64,000 nt of DNA from Catenuloplanes indicus. GTDB taxonomy: Bacteria > Actinomycetota > Actinomycetes > Mycobacteriales > Micromonosporaceae. The position numbers and the translations under genes were made by a program. The notes under the pieces were generated by a model. It made no database searches. It worked only from the letters and a program-made list of their open reading frames with translations, and had not been told where the DNA came from. This document shows, in pieces, positions 36,967 to 43,820 of this stretch; positions within the stretch are counted from its first letter, which is position 1; every line of letters begins with the position of its first letter. The stretch spans positions 2,232,001 to 2,296,000 of the forward strand of contig NZ_JAUSUZ010000001.1 of NCBI RefSeq assembly GCF_030813715.1. Reading direction: 5' to 3'.

Positions 36967-38685
36967 ATGATCGGCACAAGCCGGCTTACACACCAGGCGA
37001 TCCGTCGCCTGCTGCTCAGACTCGCCATCCTCACCCTCGGCCCGGCCGCCGGCTGGCTCTTCTTCCTCCTCCTCTCCCCCTCCCCCGCCCACGCCGCACC
37101 CGGCTCCGACACCGCACTGCCGCTCACGGTGAGTGATGCCGCGGCGGGGGTGACGACCCTCGTGGAAGCCGCGGCCGACGCGCCCACGACGACTGCGGAC
37201 GGCGAGGACGCCGAGGACCCGCCGGGCGGTGGCGGTGAGACGGCAGCGAAGCCGGCACCGATCGAGAGCCGGACGACGACCGCGCCGGCACGAGCCGCCG
37301 CAGAACCGGCCCGAGCCGTGGCCGGGACGGTCACAGAGGCCGCCGCACCGTCCATGGAAGCGGTCGCGCCGGTCAAGGAGATGACCGCGCCGGTCTCGGG
37401 ATCGGCTGCGCCGGTCGCGGAGGCTGCCGCGCCGATTGTGGATGTGGTGGAGACGGTCCCGGACGCGGCCGCATCCACCACGAACGTGGCCGGTACCGCC
37501 GCGAACGTGACCGCATCCACCACGAACGTGGCGGTTGCTGTGACCGAGACCGCCACAGAAGTAGCGCCCCTCGCGAGTGAGGCGGTTGCGGGAGGCGGTT
37601 CTCAGGTGATCACGGACCTGGAGAACGTGGCCGGTGCCGCGATCGAGGCGACGAGCGGGGCCGCCGCACCGGCGCCGGCCGGCACCGGTGCCGACGCGGC
37701 GGTGGAGACCGCCGCCGTACCGGCCGCGTCGCTGGTCGCCGCGACGAAGAATGCCTCGAGCGCACCCGCCGCCACAGGACCGGTCAGGTCGCTCGTCACC
37801 ACGACGACAGTCGATGTCGTCGGAGCCGCCCGGGCGCCGGTCGAGCCGGTGCTGTCCATCGTGGTGACGCCGTTGCGCCCGGCTGCCGGGACGCCGGGCG
37901 CACCCGTGACCGACACGGTCACGGCAGCGACCGGACCGGCAGCCCAGGAACCGGTACCGGCCGCCGCAATCGGCGAGGTCACGGCGATGGCCGCAACCAT
38001 GCTCGGGCAACCCGTGGTCGCGCCGGTGATCGACGCGGTCGTGGTCGTCACGCGGACCGCATACGCAATCCAGGCCACACACGCGGTCCAAGCAGCACAC
38101 GGCGCCCGCGCCGCCTACGCGGCGCAAGCCGCCTACACCGCACAGGCTGTCCATGCCGCACGGGCCGCTCACGCAGCCCATGTCGCCGTTGCAGCTCAGG
38201 CCGCCCACGCCGATCACACGGTGCAGCGTGCGGCGGAGGCCGCCACGCTGCCCGGGGCGAACCCCCGGGCCGGCGCGGCACCGCGGCTCGTCGTGCCGGC
38301 GGCGCCCCACCCGGCCGTAGCCGGGCCACCGGCACCGGGCCACCGGCGGTGGCCGCCGCAACCGCGCCGGCCGGACCCGGCCGGTGGTGCGCGGACAACC
38401 GCCCGCCCCACCTGCGATCCCGGTGCGCCCGTCACCGCGGCCGGGGGCGGCGGCACCGTACCGTCGGATGGTCCTGGTGGTGACGAAGGCCCGGCAGGGC
38501 CTCGAACCGGTGGTGAGGCGTCCGGTCCGGTGCACGGTGTGCGCGGTGGTGAACAGCCCGGCTCACCGCAGGCCGACGCCACGCCCGGGCCGGCGGTGCT
38601 CGGCATCCGTGCCGAGATCGCGCCCCGCCCGGCCGACCAGCACCGCGACTCGCGGGTGATCGAGGTTCCCGACTCCCCCGGGTGA
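36967..38685 (+). CDS. Secreted Ala/Pro/Thr-rich low-complexity protein
   Basis: 572 residues, ATG 36967 directly after GAGAGGG. A basic N-terminus and a long hydrophobic segment end in SPSPAHAAP, a clear signal peptide. The mature part is ~35-40% Ala with runs of AAPVAEAAAPIV type and a His/Ala tract at ~360-430 built on an A-A-H-A or A-A-Y-A beat (VQAAHGARAAYAAQAAYTAQAVHAARAAHAAHVA). The tail is Gly/Pro-rich. No Cys after the signal peptide except one near 480, no anchor motif. I recognise no family. It precedes two regulators of the lanthipeptide locus on the same strand, so a surface or aerial-hypha role is possible but unproven. Confidence 0.65.
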   Translation: MIGTSRLTHQAIRRLLLRLAILTLGPAAGWLFFLLLSPSPAHAAPGSDTALPLTVSDAAAGVTTLVEAAADAPTTTADGEDAEDPPGGGGETAAKPAPIESRTTTAPARAAAEPARAVAGTVTEAAAPSMEAVAPVKEMTAPVSGSAAPVAEAAAPIVDVVETVPDAAASTTNVAGTAANVTASTTNVAVAVTETATEVAPLASEAVAGGGSQVITDLENVAGAAIEATSGAAAPAPAGTGADAAVETAAVPAASLVAATKNASSAPAATGPVRSLVTTTTVDVVGAARAPVEPVLSIVVTPLRPAAGTPGAPVTDTVTAATGPAAQEPVPAAAIGEVTAMAATMLGQPVVAPVIDAVVVVTRTAYAIQATHAVQAAHGARAAYAAQAAYTAQAVHAARAAHAAHVAVAAQAAHADHTVQRAAEAATLPGANPRAGAAPRLVVPAAPHPAVAGPPAPGHRRWPPQPRRPDPAGGARTTARPTCDPGAPVTAAGGGGTVPSDGPGGDEGPAGPRTGGEASGPVHGVRGGEQPGSPQADATPGPAVLGIRAEIAPRPADQHRDSRVIEVPDSPG

Positions 38686-38797
38686 TCGTTCCTCACCGGT
38701 TCCGGCCCGCAGGTGCGCGGCCGGTGTCCGGTCTCGCCTGACGGACCTTCCCGAAACCGGCGCGTGCCGCCGGTGAGGCGTGATGGGAGCGAACGAC

Positions 38798-39397
38798 GTG
38801 ATTCGCACGATGATTTTCTCGAACCATGTGCTGCTGCGTGAGTCCCTGCATGCGGTGTTGTCCACGGAGCTTGAGGTGACGTCCGTGGGTGGGGACGACG
38901 GTGAGGTGCTGACCGCGGCGCACAAGATCCGGCCGGACGTGATCGTGGTGGATCTGGACGGGCCGGGGCGGCACGGTCTGCGGACGGTGCGGCTGCTGGT
39001 GGCGGAGCTGCCGGAGTGTGCGGTGGTGGCGCTGACCGGGCGGCACACGCCGCACGCGTTGCGGGCCGCGCTGACCGCTGGGGCGCGCGGGTTCGCGTCT
39101 CGGCAGCAGCCGCCGGCCGAGCTGGTCGATCTGATCCGGCGGGTCGGCCGCGGCGAACGGATGATCCATCCGGGGACCGCGCTGGCCACGCTGGCGGCGA
39201 TGCACAATCCGCTGTCCGCGCGCGAGCGGGACGTGCTGCGTCGCGCGGCGCGCGGGATGCCGAGCGCCGCGATTGCGTCCGAACTTTTTCTGTCCGAAGG
39301 AACAATTCGGAACTATCTATCTTCCGCGGTGCGGAAACTGAACTGCAGAAATCGGTTGGAAGCGGCCCGTCTCGCCGAGGAGGCGGGCTGGATCTGA
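38798..39397 (+). CDS. NarL/LuxR-type regulator with atypical receiver, near the ram locus (1)
   Basis: 199 residues from GTG 38798 with GGGAG eight bases upstream (GTG 38780 and ATG 38783 also in frame). The receiver reads VIRTMIFSNHVLLRESL, so the paired acidic residues after strand 1 are Ser-Asn; Asp47 in IVVDLDGPG is present at the phosphoacceptor place. The LuxR HTH is intact: LSARERDVLRRAARGMPSAAIASELFLSEGTIRNYLSSAVRKLNCRNRLEAARLAEEAGWI. The RamR regulator of SapB synthesis is likewise a NarL-type protein. Likely controls the convergent ram genes. Followed by a clear terminator. Confidence 0.82.
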   Translation: MIRTMIFSNHVLLRESLHAVLSTELEVTSVGGDDGEVLTAAHKIRPDVIVVDLDGPGRHGLRTVRLLVAELPECAVVALTGRHTPHALRAALTAGARGFASRQQPPAELVDLIRRVGRGERMIHPGTALATLAAMHNPLSARERDVLRRAARGMPSAAIASELFLSEGTIRNYLSSAVRKLNCRNRLEAARLAEEAGWI

Positions 39398-39414
39398 CGC
39401 ATCGACGCAGCTCA

Positions 39415-39447
39415 CCGGCCGGGTCGCGACAAAAACGACCCGGCCGG
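39415..39447 (+). terminator. Hairpin between the two regulators
   Basis: Perfect 12-bp stem (39415-39426 with 39436-39447), loop containing AAAAA, 18 bases after the first regulator's stop. The two regulators are therefore probably separate transcripts. Confidence 0.7.
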
Positions 39448-39557
39448 GCGACGGCCATCCGACAGTTGCGCTAACGAGTTACCTACACGTTTGGGCGCGC
39501 TCCCAGCCGATCGTCTGTGCTTGAATGTGGACGGGTATTGCCATGTGGTTAACCGGT

Positions 39558-39573
39558 TGTGTCGATCTGTCGA
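39558..39573. promoter_or_regulatory. Tandem octamer TGTCGATC-TGTCGATA upstream of regulator 2
   Basis: Two adjoining octamers lie just upstream of the AAGGGG ribosome site of regulator 2. One more TGTCGATA occurs on the minus strand about 50 bp before the ramC start (46422-46429). A shared regulator site is possible. Confidence 0.35.
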
Positions 39574-39586
39574 TAAGGGGCCCGGT

Positions 39587-40201
39587 GTGGTGCGCATTCT
39601 GCTGGCGATGCCGCAGGGGCTGCTGCGTGGCGCTCTGAGATACGTGCTGTCCACGCATCCGGACATGGACGTGATAGCGGAGCGTGACGCGGTGGACGCC
39701 ACGATCGAGGCGGTCCGGTCCGACGCGCCGGACGTGACCGTGCTCGACCTGGAGCTGCTCAACGGGCCGGGGCGGGACCCGGCGGGCGCGGCCCGCGCCG
39801 CCCACTCGGAGCTGCCGGACAGCAAGATCCTGGTGCTGGTCGACCCGCGCCGGCCCGGGGTCGGCGCGCACATCGCGTCGGGTCCGCCGACGATCGGTTT
39901 CCTGGCGCAGACCGCGTCACCGGAGCGGGTGGTGGACGCGGTGCGCCGGCTGGCCGCGGGCGAGCCGGTGGTGGACGCGGATCTGCTGGTCGCCGCGCTG
40001 ATGCCGTCGTCGCCGCTGACCGATCGGGAGTTGCACGTGCTGGAGGTGGCCGCGCTCGGCACACCGGTGAAGGAGATCGCGCGCACGCTGTCGCTGTCAC
40101 CGGGAACGGTGCGCAACCACCTGTCCCGGATCATCGCGAAGACCGGCGCGCGCAACCGGATCGAGGCGATCCACCTGGCCAAGGAGAAGGGCTGGATCTG
40201 A
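39587..40201 (+). CDS. NarL/LuxR-type regulator with atypical receiver, near the ram locus (2)
   Basis: 204 residues from GTG 39587, six bases after AAGGGG. The receiver begins VVRILLAMPQGLLRGAL, lacking both acidic residues that bind Mg2+, while the strand-3 Asp survives (VTVLDLELL). HTH: LTDRELHVLEVAALGTPVKEIARTLSLSPGTVRNHLSRIIAKTGARNRIEAIHLAKEKGWI, very like regulator 1, so the pair looks duplicated. The last 105 bp overlap the 3' end of ramB on the other strand. A phosphorylation-independent mode is inference. Confidence 0.82.
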   Translation: MVRILLAMPQGLLRGALRYVLSTHPDMDVIAERDAVDATIEAVRSDAPDVTVLDLELLNGPGRDPAGAARAAHSELPDSKILVLVDPRRPGVGAHIASGPPTIGFLAQTASPERVVDAVRRLAAGEPVVDADLLVAALMPSSPLTDRELHVLEVAALGTPVKEIARTLSLSPGTVRNHLSRIIAKTGARNRIEAIHLAKEKGWI

Positions 40202-41803
40202 CATCTCGCGGTAGGCGCCAGACGTCCGCAGCAGCTCCGCGTGCGTGCTGAGCACCGGGGCGGCGCCGTCGAGGAGCAGCACGTGCCGGCCGCGCGCGGC
40301 GGAGGCCAGCCGGTGCGCGATCACCACGAGCGCGCCCGGCCGCGCCGCGAACGCGGCTTCCGCGCGGGCCTCGGCGGCCGGGTCGAGGTGACAGGTCGCC
40401 TCGTCCAGAATGGCCAGCGGCTCCGGTGACAGCCACGCCCGGACCAGCGCGATCAGCTGTTTCTCCCCGGCCGAGAGGGTGGCCGGGTCGATCCGGCCGT
40501 CGAGCCCGCCGAGCCGGTCGATCAGCGGCCAGGCACCGAACGCGGCGATCCCGCGCAGCACCGGCGCGTCCGGGGCCAGGTAGCGCAGGTTCTCCAGGAC
40601 GGTGCCGGTGAAGACGTACGCCTCCTGCGGCAGCAGCACGCGCCCGGCGCAGCGCACGTCGCCGTGCTGCGGCACGATCAGGCCGGCCATCAGCGCGGCG
40701 AGCGTGGACTTGCCGATGCCGCTGGCCCCCACGATCACGAGGTGCTCACCCGGGCCGACGTCCAGGTCGAAGCGGTCCAGCACGGGCGCGGCGGCCGGGC
40801 CGTACCGGAACGTCACGCCGCGCATGCGCAGCAGGCCACGGTCCGGCGCGCGGAGCGGCTGCGGCTCCGGCGCGGGTTCGGCGAGGATCCGCCGGAGCGT
40901 CACGCCGTAGCGCAGGCCGCCCTGGGCCAGGCCGTGCATCAGCAGGTGCAGCGCCGGCACCAGCGCCTGCCGCACGTAGACCATGGCGCCGAGCAGCACG
41001 CCCGCGCCGATCCCGCGGCCGGTCAGCCAGGGCGCGGCGACCAGCAGCACGACCAGCGGTCCCCACCCGCCGACCGCGAGGCAGGCGCCGCGCAGTGCCC
41101 CGGCGGTGCCGAGCGCGTGTTCCGCCCGGGACTGGGCGTCGACCGCGTCCGCGACCACACCGGCCGCCCAGTCACCGGCACCGGCCGCGGCCACGTCCCG
41201 GTGCGCGCGCAGCATCGGCTCCGCGGTCGCGGCCAGGTCCTCGTCGGCGCGCACATAGGACAGCTGGCGCCGCGCCAGGCGCGGCAGGAGCAGAGCGAAC
41301 AGACCAAGACCGAGCAGCAGCGGTACGGTGACCAGCCCGGCCAGCACCGGCGCCAGCGCGAGCAGGCCGGCGATCGCGGCGACCAGGCTGAACGCGAAGC
41401 CCCGCACGGTGGTGAGCAGCCCGGCGAGCGTGTCCCGGACCACCTCGACCTGCCGGGTCAGCTTCGCCACGGCCGCGCGGTCCGGCGAGGCCGCGCCACG
41501 CAACGCGCCGGTCACCACGCGGCGCACCAGCCGGTCCCGGAACGGCTCCACGACATCACCGAGCCGCCGGTACGCGCCGCGCGCACCGATCGCGCCCACG
41601 CCCGCGGCGACCGCGTAGCCGCCGAGCCAGGCCAGCCCGGTGGCGACGTCACCGGCGAGGAAGCCGTCGTCGATCGCGCGGGCGGTGGCGTACCCGCTGA
41701 TCAGCGCGGGCGCGGTCTCGACCAGTGACCACACCGCGAGGCCCGCGACCGCACGCCGGTCCCGGCGCAGCTCGCGCAGCGTGTAGCGAGTGGCCGCGCC
41801 CAT
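40097..41803 (-). CDS. ramB: ABC exporter half-transporter RamB
   Basis: 568 residues: membrane domain ~1-300 (six spans) and ATPase domain with VGASGIGKSTL (Walker A), LSAGEKQL (signature, Ser-Ala-Gly variant), PLAILDEATCHLD (Walker B) and IAHRLASA (H loop). The ATG at 41803 overlaps ramA's TGA. It should pair with RamA to export the modified RamS peptide. The final ~35 residues, after SGAYREM, have no counterpart in the family as I know it and are encoded antisense to the end of regulator 2. Confidence 0.88.
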   Translation of the reverse strand: MGAATRYTLRELRRDRRAVAGLAVWSLVETAPALISGYATARAIDDGFLAGDVATGLAWLGGYAVAAGVGAIGARGAYRRLGDVVEPFRDRLVRRVVTGALRGAASPDRAAVAKLTRQVEVVRDTLAGLLTTVRGFAFSLVAAIAGLLALAPVLAGLVTVPLLLGLGLFALLLPRLARRQLSYVRADEDLAATAEPMLRAHRDVAAAGAGDWAAGVVADAVDAQSRAEHALGTAGALRGACLAVGGWGPLVVLLVAAPWLTGRGIGAGVLLGAMVYVRQALVPALHLLMHGLAQGGLRYGVTLRRILAEPAPEPQPLRAPDRGLLRMRGVTFRYGPAAAPVLDRFDLDVGPGEHLVIVGASGIGKSTLAALMAGLIVPQHGDVRCAGRVLLPQEAYVFTGTVLENLRYLAPDAPVLRGIAAFGAWPLIDRLGGLDGRIDPATLSAGEKQLIALVRAWLSPEPLAILDEATCHLDPAAEARAEAAFAARPGALVVIAHRLASAARGRHVLLLDGAAPVLSTHAELLRTSGAYREMSDPALLLGQVDRLDPVARAGLRDDPGQVVAHRSR

Positions 41804-43551
41804 CAGCCCGCACCGCCCCGGACCGCGGCCGGCCGCCGGCCGTGGCCGGCGGCTCCGTTCGCGCGGGCCGGCGCCGCGGACGGTGCGAACACCGCGCGAT
41901 AGCCGGGATCGGACCAGAGCGCGTGGTGCGGGGCGCAGGCGCGCAGCCGGCCGCCGTCGAGCCAGGCGACCAGGTCCGCAGCGGCGGCCGTGGCCCGGCG
42001 GTGGGTGACGACCAGGCGGGTGACGCCCCGCGCGTGGCGGGTCAGGGCCGCGCCGATCCGCGCCTCGGTCACGCTGTCCACGCTGGACGACGCGTCGTCG
42101 AGCACCAGCAGCCGGGCGGCATGCAGTGCGCGGGCCAGGCCGAGGCGCTGCGCCTCGCCGCCGGACATCGGCGCGTCCGCCAGCGGCGTGCCGTACCCGC
42201 CGGGGAGCCGCCGGACGTAGTCGTCGATGGCGGCGACGCGCGCGGCCTCGGCCACGAAGCCCGGGTCGCGGCCCATCGCGATCGCGTCGCCGACGGTACG
42301 GCCGGCCAGCGCGGGCCGTTCGAAGCCGTATCCGACCGCGGCGGCCAGCGACGCCCGGTCCAGCGCGGGCAGCGGCACGCCGTCGAGCGTGACCGTGCCC
42401 TCGTCCGGGTCGCGCAGCCGCCCGGCCACGGCGGCGAGCGTGGACTTGCCGGAACCGGACCGGCCGACGACCGCGATCACGGTCCCGCCGGGCACGGTCA
42501 GCGTGAGCCGGTCCAGCAGCGGCCGGCCGTCGGCGGACCGCACGCTCACCTCCGTCAGCCGCAGCGTGCCCACGCCGCCGGACCGTGCCGGCGGCGGATC
42601 GACGAGCCGGACGGTGCCGTGGGCGCGGGGCCGTTCGGCGATTATGCCGGCGGCGCGTTCAGCGCCGCTGCGGGCGCGGACCAGGCGGTTCAGCGTGCCC
42701 AGGATCGCGCCGAGGCCGGCGCCGAGCGCCGCGTACTGCAGCGCGGCGATCAGTTCGCCGGGCGTGAGCCGGCCCGTGGTGAGCAGCGTCCCGGCGGTCG
42801 CGACCACGGCGATCTGGGTCAGCGGCGCCAGCACGGCGGTGCGCCCGGCCGCGACCGCGAGCGCGGCCCACGTACCCCGGCCGTGTTCTTCCAGCTCGGG
42901 CAGGGGCCGCAGGACGCGGCGGATCTCGGCCGCCGCGGTGCCGGCCGTCGCGATCGTGCGGGCGCCGGTCATCGCCTCGGCGAGCAACGCCGCGATCCGG
43001 CCCTGGACCCGCTGGTATCCGGCCGCGGACGCGGACGCGCTGACCACGAACCCGCGCAGCAGTGCGGTGAGCAGCAGCAGCCCGGCGACCAGCGCGACCG
43101 CGAGCCACGGGTCGAGCAGCGCGAGCGCGATCAGGCTGCCGGCCGGCGGCAGCACGGAGACCAGGCCACCGACGAGGGCGCCGACCGCGGACCCGGCGTC
43201 CGCGGCCTGCGTGCCGAGCCGCGCGACCAGGTCGCCGGCCGGGCGGCCGATCGGGTGCGGGAGCGTGAAGAGGCGGGTGAGCAGCGCGCGGCGCAGATGT
43301 GCGGTGGCGCGGGCGGTGCCGGTGGCGGTGGCCAGGTCGGTGAGCACGTCGGCGCCGGCCGCGATCACGACCAGCGCGGTGGTGACGACGATCCAGCGGT
43401 GTGCGGAGCCGTCGAGGACCGCGTCGACCGTACGGCCGATCGCGGCCGGGACGAGCAGCGCCGCGACCGCGCCGGTGAGCGACGCGACCGCCAGCAGGAC
43501 CGCGTGACCGCCGGCCGCGCGCACACAGCCGAGCAGGATGCGGTTCGTCAT
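41803..43551 (-). CDS. ramA: ABC exporter half-transporter RamA
   Basis: 582 residues. Membrane domain (TNRILLGCVRAAGGHAVLLAVASLTG ... LPHPIGRPAGDLVARL) and ATPase with VGRSGSGKSTLAA, MSGGEAQRLGLARAL (signature), LLVLDDASSSVD (Walker B with Asp for Glu) and VTHRRATA. The ramCSAB order (modifying enzyme, peptide, two half-exporters) matches the SapB locus of Streptomyces. Start ATG 43551, 81 bp after ramS with a strong hairpin between. Confidence 0.88.
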   Translation of the reverse strand: MTNRILLGCVRAAGGHAVLLAVASLTGAVAALLVPAAIGRTVDAVLDGSAHRWIVVTTALVVIAAGADVLTDLATATGTARATAHLRRALLTRLFTLPHPIGRPAGDLVARLGTQAADAGSAVGALVGGLVSVLPPAGSLIALALLDPWLAVALVAGLLLLTALLRGFVVSASASAAGYQRVQGRIAALLAEAMTGARTIATAGTAAAEIRRVLRPLPELEEHGRGTWAALAVAAGRTAVLAPLTQIAVVATAGTLLTTGRLTPGELIAALQYAALGAGLGAILGTLNRLVRARSGAERAAGIIAERPRAHGTVRLVDPPPARSGGVGTLRLTEVSVRSADGRPLLDRLTLTVPGGTVIAVVGRSGSGKSTLAAVAGRLRDPDEGTVTLDGVPLPALDRASLAAAVGYGFERPALAGRTVGDAIAMGRDPGFVAEAARVAAIDDYVRRLPGGYGTPLADAPMSGGEAQRLGLARALHAARLLVLDDASSSVDSVTEARIGAALTRHARGVTRLVVTHRRATAAAADLVAWLDGGRLRACAPHHALWSDPGYRAVFAPSAAPARANGAAGHGRRPAAVRGGAG

Positions 43552-43572
43552 GACGCCCCCAGATATGGGCCC

Positions 43573-43596
43573 GCCCCGGCGCGTGTGCGCCGGGGC
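43573..43596 (-). terminator. Hairpin between ramS and ramA
   Basis: Perfect 10-bp stem GCCCCGGCGC/GCGCCGGGGC around GTGT, 37 bases after the ramS stop and 22 before the ramA start. Likely an attenuator or transcript-end stabiliser that gives more peptide mRNA than transporter mRNA. Confidence 0.65.
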
Positions 43597-43632
43597 AGGA
43601 CCGTGCGGGTGTGTGGTGCGTGAGCCGGAGGC

Positions 43633-43755
43633 TCAGTTGCAGGTGGTGACGCTCAGCGAGCTGTCGCCGCAGAGCAGCAGGCTCGCCTGGCTCCCGCCGC
43701 CACCGCCGCCGGTCGCGTCCTCGATGTCCATGCCCTGGAGGTCGAGCAGCGTCAT
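43633..43755 (-). CDS. ramS: SapB-like class III lanthipeptide precursor RamS
   Basis: 40 residues. Leader MTLLDLQGMDIEDA carries the LxLQ-like motif (LLDLQ) used by LanKC enzymes; a six-Gly run follows. The core has two S-x-x-S-x3-C units, Ser22-Ser25-Cys29 (SQASLLLC) and Ser32-Ser35-Cys39 (SSLSVTTC), ending in Asn. From memory of SapB, the core differs at about three positions. Ser would be phosphorylated and eliminated by RamC and joined to Cys as lanthionine or labionin. SapB coats emerging aerial hyphae as a surfactant. ATG 43755 is chosen; an in-frame extension to 43824 has no family likeness. Confidence 0.93.
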   Translation of the reverse strand: MTLLDLQGMDIEDATGGGGGGSQASLLLCGDSSLSVTTCN

Positions 43756-43820
43756 GCTCAACACCTTCTCTCTCTGTCGTACTGACGGGTGACTGTTCTT
43801 TCTTCCGCGCGCCGGAAGTC

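Noticed and set aside
36643-38535. 630-residue minus-strand frame opposite the Ala-rich protein
   Set aside because: Its Gly/Cys/Arg text follows from antisense of Ala/Pro/Thr codons; the plus strand has a signal peptide and ribosome site.
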